The notes below the pieces were generated by a model. It saw nothing but the letters and a program-made list of their open reading frames with translations, was not told where the DNA came from and made no database searches. This document shows, piece after piece, positions 19,047 through 27,533 of a DNA stretch of 47,847 bases (positions are counted from its first letter, which is position 1; every line of letters starts with the position of its first letter). This DNA comes from Stenotrophomonas panacihumi (GTDB taxonomy: Bacteria > Pseudomonadota > Gammaproteobacteria > Xanthomonadales > Xanthomonadaceae). The translations under genes and the position numbers were made by a program. The stretch lies in contig NZ_LLXU01000062.1 in assembly GCF_001431645.1 (NCBI RefSeq), forward strand, positions 1 through 47,847, read 5' to 3'.

Positions 19047-20828
19047 ATGACCGAACTGCTACAGTTCGGGCTGGCAACGGAGACAGGCGTGAACGCGATC
19101 GCTGGCCCATCGGTCGACAACCGGAATGAGGCGGACGAAGTCTCCTCGCGCATCGTGGAAGCCCTGCTGGCGAACCGCCGGCTCAAGGAGGCCGACCTGT
19201 TGCGCGCGCGCCAGCTGCAGGCCGAATCCGGCCTCGGCCTGCTGCCGCTGCTGGGCCGCCTGGGCCTGGTGTCCGAACGCGACCACGCCGAAGCCTGCGC
19301 CGAGGTGATGCACCTGCCGCTGCTGGAGGGCCGCGCGCTGGCCGATACGCCGCCCGAATCGCTGCCGGAGGTGCGCGCGCTGTCGCCGCGCTTCCTCAAG
19401 CAGTTCCACGTCTGCCCGGTCGGTGAACAGGGCGGCACGCTGGAGCTGTGGATGGCCGACCCGTTCGACGATTACGCCGTGTCGGCGGTGTCGCTGGCCA
19501 CCGGCATGCCGGTGCGCGCGAAGGTCGGCCTGCGTTCGGAAATCGACGACCTCATCGAGCGCTGGTTCGGCGAGGGCCGCAGCGCGATGGGCGCCATCGT
19601 GGAAACCGCCGACGGCGAAGCGAGCGGCGGCGACGACATCGAACACCTGCGCGACCTGGCCTCCGAAGCGCCGGTGATCCGCCTGGTGAACCTGGTGATC
19701 CAGCGCGCGGTGGAGCTGCGCGCCTCGGACATCCACATCGAACCGTTCGAGAACCGCCTGAAGGTGCGCTACCGCGTGGACGGCGTGCTGATCGATGGCG
19801 AAAGCCCGCCGGCCAAGCTCACCGCCGCGGTGATCAGCCGCATCAAGATCATGGCGCGCTTGAACATCGCCGAGCGCCGCCTGCCGCAGGACGGGCGCAT
19901 CCAGCTGCGCGTGCAGGGCAAGGAACTGGACCTGCGCGTGAGCACCGTGCCCACCGCGCACGGCGAAAGCGTGGTGATGCGTTTGCTCGATCGCGAGACG
20001 GTGGTGTTCGATTTCCAGCGCCTGGGGTTCACCGACGCGTTCCTGCCGCAGTTCCGCCGCGTGCTGGAACTGCCGCACGGCATCCTGCTGGTCACCGGCC
20101 CCACCGGTTCGGGCAAGACCACCACGCTGTACACCGCGTTGAGCCAGCTCAACACGGCGGACGTCAAGATCATCACGGTCGAGGACCCGATCGAATACCA
20201 GATCGAGGGCATCAACCAGATCCAGGCCAAGCCGCAGATCGGCCTGGATTTCGCCAACGCCCTGCGCAGCATCGTGCGCCAGGACCCGGACATCATCATG
20301 ATCGGCGAAATGCGCGACCTGGAAACCGCGCGCATCGCCATCCAGTCCGCGCTCACCGGGCACCTGGTGCTGTCCACGCTGCATACCAACAACGCCGCCG
20401 GCGGCATCACCCGCCTGCTGGACATGGGCGTGGAGGATTACCTGCTCACCTCCACCGTCAACGGCATCCTCGCCCAGCGCCTGGTGCGCCGGCTCGAACC
20501 CACGCATGCCGAGCGCTATGCCGCCTCGCCGGAGGAGGTCGAACGCTTCGAGCTGCGCCGCTGGCAGCCGCACGGGGAGATCTTCCTGTTTCGGCCGCGG
20601 CCTTCCGCATTGGCGCCGACCGGTTACCTGGGCCGCACCACCATCCTCGAATTCCTGGTGATGGACGACGAACTGCGCCGCGCGGTGATGCGCCGCGCGG
20701 GCATGGGCGAGATCGAGCAGCTGGCGCGCCGCGCCGGCATGCGCACGATGTACGAGGACGGCGTGTCCAAGGCCTTGCGCGGCGAGACCACGCTGGAGGA
20801 AGTGCTGCGGGTGACGGAGGAAGGCTGA
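19047..20828 (+). CDS. xpsE: Type II secretion ATPase XpsE (GspE)
   Basis: Cytoplasmic hexameric ATPase that powers pseudopilus assembly and is recruited to the membrane by XpsL. ATG 19047 follows AAGGG (19033-19037) and gives 593 residues; GTG 19089, preceded by GGAG, is a possible shorter start. The N1 domain (LLRARQLQAESGLGLLPLLGRLGLVSERDHAEACAE) and N2 domain precede the catalytic core: Walker A GPTGSGKTTTLYTAL, the Asp box, Walker B IIMIGEMRDLETA and the His box STLHTNNA. The segment where most GspE proteins carry a tetracysteine zinc motif (after LAQRLVRRL) contains no cysteine. As I recall, this is also true of Xanthomonas XpsE. It is the first gene of the xps operon and is separated from the protease by a terminator. 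Confidence 0.95.
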   Translation: MTELLQFGLATETGVNAIAGPSVDNRNEADEVSSRIVEALLANRRLKEADLLRARQLQAESGLGLLPLLGRLGLVSERDHAEACAEVMHLPLLEGRALADTPPESLPEVRALSPRFLKQFHVCPVGEQGGTLELWMADPFDDYAVSAVSLATGMPVRAKVGLRSEIDDLIERWFGEGRSAMGAIVETADGEASGGDDIEHLRDLASEAPVIRLVNLVIQRAVELRASDIHIEPFENRLKVRYRVDGVLIDGESPPAKLTAAVISRIKIMARLNIAERRLPQDGRIQLRVQGKELDLRVSTVPTAHGESVVMRLLDRETVVFDFQRLGFTDAFLPQFRRVLELPHGILLVTGPTGSGKTTTLYTALSQLNTADVKIITVEDPIEYQIEGINQIQAKPQIGLDFANALRSIVRQDPDIIMIGEMRDLETARIAIQSALTGHLVLSTLHTNNAAGGITRLLDMGVEDYLLTSTVNGILAQRLVRRLEPTHAERYAASPEEVERFELRRWQPHGEIFLFRPRPSALAPTGYLGRTTILEFLVMDDELRRAVMRRAGMGEIEQLARRAGMRTMYEDGVSKALRGETTLEEVLRVTEEG

Positions 20829-20881
20829 TGGCCGTCGTCGCCATGCCGGGCCTTTCCGGGCTGCGCGGGAGTGCGGCCTGA
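20828..20881 (+). CDS. 17-codon mini-ORF bridging xpsE and xpsF
   Basis: ATG 20828 shares its A with the xpsE stop (TGATG), encodes MAVVAMPGLSGLRGSAA, and stops with TGA whose last base is the A of the xpsF ATG 20881 (TGATG again). It fills the whole xpsE-xpsF gap. The peptide matches nothing I know. The arrangement could serve as a translational-coupling relay; chance is also possible. Confidence 0.35.
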   Translation: MAVVAMPGLSGLRGSAA

Positions 20882-22098
20882 TGGCGCTGTTCCGCTACAA
20901 GGCGCTCAACGGCGAGGGCGAGCTGCTCGATGGCCAGATGGAAGCGGCCAGCGAGGCCGAGGTCGTCGCGCGCCTGCGGGAGCAGGGCCACCTGCCGGTG
21001 GAAACGCGCGCGGCCGGTGCCGACGAACGCGGCCCCGGGCTGCGTGCGCCGTGGCGCGCGCGCGTGCTGGCGGGCGGGGCGCTGGTGCAGTTCACCCACC
21101 AGCTGGCGAGCCTGCTCGGCGCTGGCCAGCCGCTGGATCGCGCGCTGTCCATCCTGATCGACCTGCCCGAGGACGCGCGCGAGCGCCGCACGCTCACCGC
21201 CATCCGCGACGCGGTGCGCGGCGGTGCGCCGCTGTCCACCGCGCTGGAACGCCAGCACGGCGTGTTCTCTCGCCTGTACGTGAACATGGTGCGTGCCGGC
21301 GAGGCCGGCGGCAGCCTGCATGACACCCTGCAGCGCCTCGCCGATTACCTCGAGCGCAGCCACGCGCTGCGCGGCCGGGTGATCAACGCCCTGGTTTACC
21401 CGGCCATCCTGCTGGTCGTGGTCGGCTTCGCGCTGCTGTTCCTGCTCGGCTACGTGGTGCCGCAGTTCGCGCAGATGTACGAGAGCCTGGACGTGGTGCT
21501 GCCGTGGTTCACCCGCGGCGTGCTGGCGGTGGGGCTGTTCGTGCGCGATTGGTGGATCGTGTTCATCGCCGTGCCGGCCCTCGCGTTGCTGTGGCTGGAA
21601 CGGCGCCGCCGCGACCCGGCCTTCCGCCTGGCACTGGATGGCTGGCTGCTGCGCCGCCGTCTTTCCGGTGAGCTGCTGGCGCGGCTGGAGACCGCCCGCC
21701 TGGCCCGCACGCTCGGCACGCTGCTGCGCAACGGCGTGCCGCTGCTGCACGCCCTGGGCATCGGCCGCGGCGTGCTCGGCAACCGCGTGCTGGCGGCCGA
21801 AGTCGAACGCGCCACCGAGGAAGTACGCAACGGCCATGGCCTGGCGAGCGCGCTGGGGCGCGGCAAGCAGTTCCCGCGGCTGGCGCTGCAGATGATCCAG
21901 GTGGGCGAGGAATCCGGCGCGCTGGACACGATGCTGCTGCGCGTGGCCGATACCTTCGAGCAGGAAACCGCGCAGGCCATCGACCGCCTGCTCGCCGCGC
22001 TGGTGCCCGTGCTCACGTTGCTGCTGGCTGGCGTGGTGGGCGGGGTGATCATCGCCGTGCTCGTCCCGCTGTACGACCTTACCAATGCGATCGGCTGA
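20881..22098 (+). CDS. xpsF: Type II secretion inner-membrane platform protein XpsF (GspF)
   Basis: Polytopic inner-membrane core of the assembly platform, 405 residues. It begins MALFRYKALNGEGELLDGQMEA, typical for GspF/PilC. Two homologous cytoplasmic helical domains (about 65-190 and 270-390) are each followed by hydrophobic segments, with three membrane helices in total (AILLVVVGFALLFLLGYVVP, a second near residues 220-240, and the C-terminal LLLAGVVGGVIIAVLVPLY). Conserved features include the FTHQLASLLGAGQPLDRAL and LGTLLRNGVPLLHAL motifs. The length is normal. It starts immediately after the mini-ORF. Confidence 0.95.
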   Translation: MALFRYKALNGEGELLDGQMEAASEAEVVARLREQGHLPVETRAAGADERGPGLRAPWRARVLAGGALVQFTHQLASLLGAGQPLDRALSILIDLPEDARERRTLTAIRDAVRGGAPLSTALERQHGVFSRLYVNMVRAGEAGGSLHDTLQRLADYLERSHALRGRVINALVYPAILLVVVGFALLFLLGYVVPQFAQMYESLDVVLPWFTRGVLAVGLFVRDWWIVFIAVPALALLWLERRRRDPAFRLALDGWLLRRRLSGELLARLETARLARTLGTLLRNGVPLLHALGIGRGVLGNRVLAAEVERATEEVRNGHGLASALGRGKQFPRLALQMIQVGEESGALDTMLLRVADTFEQETAQAIDRLLAALVPVLTLLLAGVVGGVIIAVLVPLYDLTNAIG

Positions 22099-22101
22099 AC
22101 A

Positions 22102-22127
22102 GGCGATGCGCCGCTTTGATCATCGCC
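22102..22127 (+). other. Hairpin in the xpsF-xpsG gap
   Basis: GGCGATG (22102-22108) and CATCGCC (22121-22127) form a perfect 7-bp stem with a 12-nt loop. The gap of 93 bp is the longest within the xps operon and precedes the gene for the most abundant component. mRNA processing or stabilisation at this point would make sense, but is inferred. Confidence 0.4.
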
Positions 22128-22191
22128 ATCGCCCCGGCCGCCCGCTAACCTCGCACACCGTCTTCCCTTCGACCCAGACCAGGACACCCGC

Positions 22192-22626
22192 ATGATCCAC
22201 CGACGCCGTTTCGTACCCGCCGCAGCGCCGCGCGGCCAGTCCGGCATGAGCCTGCTGGAGATCATCATCGTCATCGTGCTGATCGGCGCGGTGCTCACCC
22301 TGGTGGGCAGCCGCGTGCTCGGCGGCGCCGACCGCGGCAAGGCCAACCTGGCCAAGTCGCAGATCCAGACGCTGGCCGGCAAGGTCGAAAACTACCAGCT
22401 CGACACCGGCAAGCTGCCGACCAAGCTGGACGAGCTGGTCACCCAGCCCGCTGGCGCCGCCGGCTGGCTCGGCCCGTATGCCAAGCCGGCCGAACTCAAC
22501 GATCCGTGGGGCCATCCCATCGACTACCGCGTGCCGGGTACCGGCCGCCCGTTCGACCTGATCAGCCTGGGCAAGGATGGCCAGCCCGGGGGCAGCAGCT
22601 ACGACGCGGACATCGTCTACGAGTAA
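22192..22626 (+). CDS. xpsG: Major pseudopilin XpsG (GspG)
   Basis: Main subunit of the periplasmic pseudopilus, 144 residues. The leader RRRFVPAAAPRGQSG ends at the prepilin peptidase site, giving mature MSLLEIIIVIVLIG with Glu5 and a hydrophobic N-terminal helix. The C-terminal globular part shows the GspG hallmarks: YQLDTGKLPTKLDELV, DPWGHPIDYRVPG and SLGKDGQPGG. The last two regions contribute the calcium-binding and conserved loops of major pseudopilins. Processing and N-methylation depend on a prepilin peptidase not encoded here. AGGA near 22180 provides the ribosome-binding site. Confidence 0.96.
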   Translation: MIHRRRFVPAAAPRGQSGMSLLEIIIVIVLIGAVLTLVGSRVLGGADRGKANLAKSQIQTLAGKVENYQLDTGKLPTKLDELVTQPAGAAGWLGPYAKPAELNDPWGHPIDYRVPGTGRPFDLISLGKDGQPGGSSYDADIVYE

Positions 22627-22632
22627 GCCGCC

Positions 22633-23109
22633 ATGGCCCCCGGCCCGCGGCTGAGGCGTTCGCGCGCGCGCGGCGTCACCCTGCTGGAGATGCTGCTGGT
22701 GATCGCGTTGATCGCGGTCGCCGGCGTGCTCGCCGCCGGCGTGCTGGGTGGCGGCATCGACGGCTTGCGCCTGCGTTCCAACGGCAAGCAGCTGGCCTCC
22801 GAACTGCGGCTCGTGCGCACGCGCGCGATGGCCAGTGGCGTGCCGCAGCAGTTCGAGATCGACCCGCGCAGCGGGCGCTGGTCGAGCACGCTGGGCCACC
22901 ACGGGCAGGTGCCGGCGCAGCTGCGCATGGCCTTCACCGGCGCGCGCGAAGTGCAGCCGCGGCAGGGCACGGGGGCGATCCGCTTCTTCGCCGATGGTGC
23001 ATCCACCGGCGGGCGCATCGAGCTGGCCGCGCGCCAGGCGCGCTGGCGCATCGACGTGGCCTGGATCACCGGCGAGGTACGCAGCGGTCGCCTCGAGGCC
23101 TCGCCATGA
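22633..23109 (+). CDS. xpsH: Minor pseudopilin XpsH (GspH)
   Basis: Minor pseudopilin of 158 residues that associates with the pseudopilus tip or shaft. A basic leader (RLRRSRARG) is followed by the mature start VTLLEMLLVIALIAVAGVLAAG with Glu5. The C-terminal beta-rich part includes GKQLASELRLVRTRAMASG, typical of GspH/FimT proteins. It starts 6 bp after xpsG, and its stop TGA overlaps the xpsI start. Confidence 0.92.
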   Translation: MAPGPRLRRSRARGVTLLEMLLVIALIAVAGVLAAGVLGGGIDGLRLRSNGKQLASELRLVRTRAMASGVPQQFEIDPRSGRWSSTLGHHGQVPAQLRMAFTGAREVQPRQGTGAIRFFADGASTGGRIELAARQARWRIDVAWITGEVRSGRLEASP

Positions 23110-23525
23110 AGTACCAGCGCGGCTACACGTTGATCGAAGTGATCGTCGCCTTCGCGTTGCTCGCGCTTGCGTTGGGGCTGCTGATCGGCACGCTGTCCGG
23201 CGGCGCGCGGCAGGTGCGTGCGGCAGAGCTGTCCACCCGCGCGACGCTGCATGCGCAGTCGCTGCTTGCCGGGCTGGAGATGGACGGGCCGCTGCGGCCG
23301 CAACATCGCGAAGGGCGCTGGGAGGAAGGCCGCTATGCGTGGCAGCTCGACGTGCGGCCGTGGGTGGATCCGCAGCCGCCGGCCACGACGCAGCCGGTGT
23401 CGCCGGTCGACCCGAAACTGATGCAACTCGACCTCTCCGTGCGCTGGGGCGAGGCGCCGGACCAACAGCTGCACTGGCGCAGCCTGCGTCTGGTGCCACC
23501 GGCGCTCGACGGCGGTGCGCCGTGA
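23106..23525 (+). CDS. xpsI: Minor pseudopilin XpsI (GspI)
   Basis: Minor pseudopilin of 139 residues; with J and K it forms the tip complex that nucleates the pseudopilus. The very short leader MKYQRG precedes YTLIEVIVAFALLALALGLL, with Glu5 after the cleavage glycine. Start and stop are both embedded in four-base overlaps (ATGA with xpsH, GTGA with xpsJ). The start is fixed by the short leader and by the overlap. Confidence 0.92.
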   Translation: MKYQRGYTLIEVIVAFALLALALGLLIGTLSGGARQVRAAELSTRATLHAQSLLAGLEMDGPLRPQHREGRWEEGRYAWQLDVRPWVDPQPPATTQPVSPVDPKLMQLDLSVRWGEAPDQQLHWRSLRLVPPALDGGAP

Positions 23526-24157
23526 GCGTGCGCCGCGCCGCCGGCTTCACGTTGATCGAAGTGCTGCTGGCCACGGTGCTGCTGGCGGCCGGGCTGACGC
23601 TGGCGTTCGCCACGCTGCGTTCGGCCGGCACCATCGGCGGGCGCGGCGAGGCGATCGCCGCGCGCAGCGAACGCATGCGCACCGTCGAAGGCTTCCTGCG
23701 CCAGCGCCTGTCGGCCGCATTGCCGGTGGTGATGGCGCGCGACCCTTCCACGAAACAGCCGCAGCGCTTCATCGGCGAGGCCCAGCGCATGCGCTTTGTC
23801 GCCGACGTGCCCGACTACCTCGGCTATGGCGGCCCGTACCTGCACGACGTCGGCGTCGAAGGGCAGGGCGCGGCGCGCCATCTGCGGATCCAGCTCACCC
23901 AGGTGCAGGCGGGCGAAACGCTCACGCCCGCCAAGCCGGTGCCGGCCGAGCCGCTGGCCGATGGGCTGGTCGAAGTGCGCTTCTCCTATCGGGGCTTCGA
24001 CCCGCGCGAACGGCGCATGGGCGACTGGCAGGCGCAATGGCCCGACAGCGACCGCCTGCCGCGCTGGGTGCGCATCGAACTGCGCGACGCGCAAGGTGAC
24101 TGGCCGGCCCTGCTGGTCGCCTTGCCGCAGGCCACGACCGAGCGCACCTCCCTATGA
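23522..24157 (+). CDS. xpsJ: Minor pseudopilin XpsJ (GspJ)
   Basis: Minor pseudopilin of 211 residues. GTG 23522 overlaps the xpsI stop. The leader VSVRRAAG is followed by [21 protein letters not shown]. The globular part carries the GspJ-like pattern [17 protein letters not shown] and a late RWVRIELRD strand. GspJ binds GspI and GspK. The GTG start is supported because no ATG exists between it and the prepilin motif. The stop overlaps the xpsK ATG. Confidence 0.92.
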   Translation: MSVRRAAGFTLIEVLLATVLLAAGLTLAFATLRSAGTIGGRGEAIAARSERMRTVEGFLRQRLSAALPVVMARDPSTKQPQRFIGEAQRMRFVADVPDYLGYGGPYLHDVGVEGQGAARHLRIQLTQVQAGETLTPAKPVPAEPLADGLVEVRFSYRGFDPRERRMGDWQAQWPDSDRLPRWVRIELRDAQGDWPALLVALPQATTERTSL

Positions 24158-25014
24158 ACCGACGCATGCGCGGCGTGGCCCTGGTGCTGGTGTTGTGGCT
24201 GATCGTGCTGCTCACGGCGATGGTCGGCGCCTTCGCGCTGGCCGCGCGGGTGGAGCACGGCCAGGATGCGGTGCTGCGCGGCAATGTCCGCGGGCAGATG
24301 GTGGCGCGCGCCGGGCTGGAGTACGCCCTGTGGCGCCTGCGCGCCGAGCCGGCCACGCGCTGGCGGCCGGATGGCCGCGCCTACGCGTGGGCGTTCGACG
24401 GCGTGCCGGTGCAGGTCCGCATCGTCGATGAAGGCGGCAAGGTCGATCTCAACGCCGCGCCCCCGGCGCTGCTGGCCGGGCTGGTGCGCGCGCTGGGCGC
24501 CGAGCCGTCGCGCGCGCAGGCCATCGCTGCGGCCATCGTCGACTGGCGCGATGCCGACAGCCTGCAGGCCCCCAATGGCGCCGAAGACGCCGATTACGCC
24601 GCCGCCGGGCTGCCCTACGGCGCCAAGGACGCCCCGTTCGAAAGCCTGGGCGAGCTGCGCCTGGTGCTGGGCGTGGACGCGGACCTGTACCGGCAGCTGC
24701 TGCCCAATGTCACGATCCACGGCCAGCGCGCGCAGCCGGTGGCCGCATTCGCGCCGGGCCCGGTGCTGATGGCGATGGGCACCGACCCCGGCCCCGTGCT
24801 GGCCGCCCGCCAGGCCCCGGCGGGCGCTTCCGTGACGCAGGTCGATCCGGCGGCCATGGCGGCGGGGACCGGCACTTATAGTATTGAGAGCCGGGCACGC
24901 CTGGGCGAGGGACGCGAGGTGGTGCTGCGGGCGGTGGTACGTGCCGGCAGCGCCGTCGCCCGCGATTCGGCATACACCGTATTGCAGTGGGAAGAGGGAG
25001 CGGCAGTGCAATGA
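24154..25014 (+). CDS. xpsK: Minor pseudopilin XpsK (GspK)
   Basis: Largest minor pseudopilin, 286 residues, expected to cap the pseudopilus tip. The leader MNRRMRG is followed by [20 protein letters not shown]. As in other GspK proteins, position 5 is not glutamate, which fits a tip subunit that needs no partner above it. The alpha domain insert and the [20 protein letters not shown] segment are typical of GspK. Stop and start overlap with neighbours on both sides (ATGA). Confidence 0.93.
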   Translation: MNRRMRGVALVLVLWLIVLLTAMVGAFALAARVEHGQDAVLRGNVRGQMVARAGLEYALWRLRAEPATRWRPDGRAYAWAFDGVPVQVRIVDEGGKVDLNAAPPALLAGLVRALGAEPSRAQAIAAAIVDWRDADSLQAPNGAEDADYAAAGLPYGAKDAPFESLGELRLVLGVDADLYRQLLPNVTIHGQRAQPVAAFAPGPVLMAMGTDPGPVLAARQAPAGASVTQVDPAAMAAGTGTYSIESRARLGEGREVVLRAVVRAGSAVARDSAYTVLQWEEGAAVQ

Positions 25015-26135
25015 CCGCGTGGCGGCAAAGTCTCGAGCGCATCGGCCTGCGGATTCCGCCGGGGTCCGGCGGTTTCTGGCGCTGGTGGCAGGCGGCGTTG
25101 CTGGCCTGGCTGCCGGCGCGCTGGCAGTGGCGGCTCGGTTTCTCGCCGGCGCGCCTGCTGCTGTGGCGCGAGGGCGGCGAGGTGGCGCTGGCCTGGCAGC
25201 GCGCGCAGGGCGTCGAGCCGCTGGCGCGGCTGCCCGAGGCGGTGCCCCCGGCCGACTGGGACGCCCTGCTGCCGCCGCGCCTGCGCCCGCTGCCGCGCTA
25301 CTGGCTGCTGCCGGCCAGCGCCGCGCTGCGCCGTCCGCTACGCCTGCCTGCCGCGGCGGCGGCACGCCTGCAGGACGTGGCGCGTTTCGAGATCGACCGC
25401 CAGACCCCCTTCGCCGCCGACCAGGTGTGGTTCGACGCACGCGCGCTGGGCCATCACGGCGATGCGCAGCTCGACGCCGAGCTGGTGGTGGTGCCGCGAC
25501 GCGTGGTGGACGGCGACGCGGGCATCGCCCCGGCCTGGCGCGAACTGCTCGCCGGCGTGGACGTGCGCGACGGCGACGGCCAGCCGCTGCGCGTGAACCT
25601 GCTGCCGCTGGCCGAGCGCCATGTGCGTCGCGACCCGATGGCCCGCTGGAACCTGGCCGTGCTGGCGACCGGGCTCATCGCACTGGCGATCGGCGCGCAG
25701 TGGCTGCTCGACAACCGCGCCGGCGCCGCCGATGCGCTGGAAGAACAGGTGCGCGGCGACGCGCAGCGCGCGCGCCAGGTGGCGATGCAGCGCGAGGAAC
25801 TCACCGCGTTGATCGAAGGCGCCGCCTTTTTCGAGCAGCAACGCGCCGCGCGGCCCGCCGCCATCGAGGTATGGAATGAGCTCAGCCAGCGCCTGCCCGA
25901 TGGCACCTACCTGGAAAAATTCTCGCTGGAAGGCGACCAGTTGCAGTTGATCGGCCTCAGCGATGAAGCCGCCGCGCTGGTCGAGCGCCTCGACGGCGCG
26001 CCGACCTGGCGCAAGCCGGCCCTCACCGGCGTGCTGCAGAGCGATGCCGGCAAGGGCCGCGACCGCTTCACCATCACCGCCACGCTGGCCGCGCCGCCTG
26101 CCACGCCCGCCCCGGCGGCCGGAGGGGCGCGATGA
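25011..26135 (+). CDS. xpsL: Type II secretion platform protein XpsL (GspL)
   Basis: Bitopic inner-membrane protein of 374 residues that links the cytoplasmic ATPase XpsE to XpsM. ATG 25011 overlaps the xpsK stop. The N-terminal cytoplasmic part (about 1-210) is Trp/Leu/Arg rich and resembles the actin-like PilM/GspL fold. A single membrane helix spans about 213-233 ([21 protein letters not shown]). The periplasmic part is PilN-like, with a predicted coiled coil ([20 protein letters not shown]) and a ferredoxin-like end. A Pro/Ala tail closes the protein. Length agrees with Xanthomonas XpsL as far as I recall. Confidence 0.9.
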   Translation: MTAWRQSLERIGLRIPPGSGGFWRWWQAALLAWLPARWQWRLGFSPARLLLWREGGEVALAWQRAQGVEPLARLPEAVPPADWDALLPPRLRPLPRYWLLPASAALRRPLRLPAAAAARLQDVARFEIDRQTPFAADQVWFDARALGHHGDAQLDAELVVVPRRVVDGDAGIAPAWRELLAGVDVRDGDGQPLRVNLLPLAERHVRRDPMARWNLAVLATGLIALAIGAQWLLDNRAGAADALEEQVRGDAQRARQVAMQREELTALIEGAAFFEQQRAARPAAIEVWNELSQRLPDGTYLEKFSLEGDQLQLIGLSDEAAALVERLDGAPTWRKPALTGVLQSDAGKGRDRFTITATLAAPPATPAPAAGGAR

Positions 26136-26746
26136 ATCCAATGCCCGACCTGCGCGAACGCGCCTGGGCGCTGGGCCTGCTGGTGCTGGCGCTGGCCCTG
26201 GTCTACGGCCTGCTGGTGCATCCGTTCTTCGTGCAGCCGCTGCTGGCCACCGAGGCGCGCGTGCGCGCCGCGAACGAGCGCGCCCAGCGCGTGCGCGCCG
26301 AACTGCAGGAAGCCCCGCGCATCGCCGAACAGTTGCAGCGTGCCCGCGCGCAGCTGGCCGCGCGCCCCGGCTTCCTGCCCGAAGCTTCCGCCGAACTGGC
26401 CGTCGCCGGCCTGGTGCAGCGGCTGGAGGCGGTGGTCTCGGAAGCCAGCCCCGGCCATCGCAGCTGCGCGATCAGCAACCGTTCGGCGTTGCCGGCCGAC
26501 CTGCAGGGGCGCTTCCCCCGCGTGGCCGTGCAGGTACGCCTGCGCTGCGGCACGCCCGAACTGGCCAACGTGCTGCATTCGCTCGAATCCGGCACGCCGG
26601 GGTTGTTCGTGGACAACCTCAACGTGCTGGCGCAACGCGCCGCGCTCTCGCCGGGCGACAGCGGCAATGGCCTGGACGTGACGTTCGATCTTTCCGGCTA
26701 CGTACGCCCCGGCGCAGTCGCCGCGGAGGTCGCCCATGCGCCCTGA
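26132..26746 (+). CDS. xpsM: Type II secretion platform protein XpsM (GspM)
   Basis: Bitopic protein of 204 residues that pairs with XpsL in the assembly platform. One membrane helix lies near the N-terminus (ALGLLVLALALVYGLLVHPFF), followed by a coiled-coil region (ATEARVRAANERAQRVRAELQE) and a ferredoxin-like periplasmic domain. Two cysteines, in HRSCAISNR and RLRCGTPEL, could form a disulfide. The start overlaps xpsL (ATGA), and its 3' end overlaps xpsN by 11 bp. Confidence 0.9.
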   Translation: MNPMPDLRERAWALGLLVLALALVYGLLVHPFFVQPLLATEARVRAANERAQRVRAELQEAPRIAEQLQRARAQLAARPGFLPEASAELAVAGLVQRLEAVVSEASPGHRSCAISNRSALPADLQGRFPRVAVQVRLRCGTPELANVLHSLESGTPGLFVDNLNVLAQRAALSPGDSGNGLDVTFDLSGYVRPGAVAAEVAHAP

Positions 26747-27524
26747 CGCGATCGGCATGCGGACCTGGTGGCGGGTGGTGTTCGCGGGGTGGGCCGTCAT
26801 CGTCGCCGTGCTGGCCGGGCTCGGCATGGGCGGCCGCCTGCCGGCCGACGATGCGCCGCTCGCAGCGCGTCCGTTGCCGGCGATCCCGCCGCCGCCGGCA
26901 CGCCGGCTGGGTGAGCTCTCCGCCTACGCCGCCGTCGCCCAGCGCCCGGTGTTCGCCGAGGACCGGCGCCCGCACCCGTTCTTCCTCGGCGGCAGCGACA
27001 CCGCCCAGGCCACCGGCCTGCGCCTGACCGGCGTGCTGATGACCCCGCAATTCCAGATGGCCACCATCACCACCGACCAGGGCCGCTCGCTGCGCCTGCG
27101 CCTGCAGGGCGACGCGGTGGAGGGCTGGCGCCTGCTCACGCTCTCCCCGCGCAGCGCCACGGTGGAAGGGCCGGGCGGCGTGCGCACGCTGGACATGCAG
27201 GTGTTCGACGGCCGCGGCGGCGAAGCCCCGACCGCGTTGCGCGGCGCCGGGCAGGCGAATGCACCGCAGCTGCCGCCTCCGCCGCCGAACGTGATGCCGG
27301 TCGCTGCGCCCGTGGCGCCGCCGCCGTCCCCGGCCGCCGCGCCCGTCGTGCAGGCGGCCAACGCGCCGACGCCGGCCGCGCAGGGCGCATCGGCCACGCC
27401 GCCGGCGCCCAGCGAGGACCAGCTCAAGGCGATCCGCGAACGCATCGAGGCGCGCCGCCGCGCCTTGCAGCAGCAACAGAATCCGCAGCGCACCGGCGAT
27501 GCCGCCGTGCCGAAGAACCCGTAG
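26736..27524 (+). CDS. xpsN: Type II secretion protein XpsN (GspC-like role)
   Basis: Inner-membrane protein of 262 residues. One N-terminal helix (VVFAGWAVIVAVLAGLGMG) is followed by a periplasmic domain with an HR-like region: YAAVAQRPVFAEDRRPHPFF, LTGVLMTPQFQMATI, and GDAVEGWRLLTLSP. This resembles the homology region of GspC, which contacts the secretin. There is no separate gspC in this cluster, and in Xanthomonas XpsN is known to interact with XpsD and the L-M pair, so it probably fills that job. The C-terminal 90 residues are Pro/Ala-rich, then helical with many Arg and Gln. ATG 26757 is an alternative start closer to the helix. Confidence 0.88.
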   Translation: MRPDAIGMRTWWRVVFAGWAVIVAVLAGLGMGGRLPADDAPLAARPLPAIPPPPARRLGELSAYAAVAQRPVFAEDRRPHPFFLGGSDTAQATGLRLTGVLMTPQFQMATITTDQGRSLRLRLQGDAVEGWRLLTLSPRSATVEGPGGVRTLDMQVFDGRGGEAPTALRGAGQANAPQLPPPPPNVMPVAAPVAPPPSPAAAPVVQAANAPTPAAQGASATPPAPSEDQLKAIRERIEARRRALQQQQNPQRTGDAAVPKNP

Positions 27525-27533
27525 AGTGCCGAC

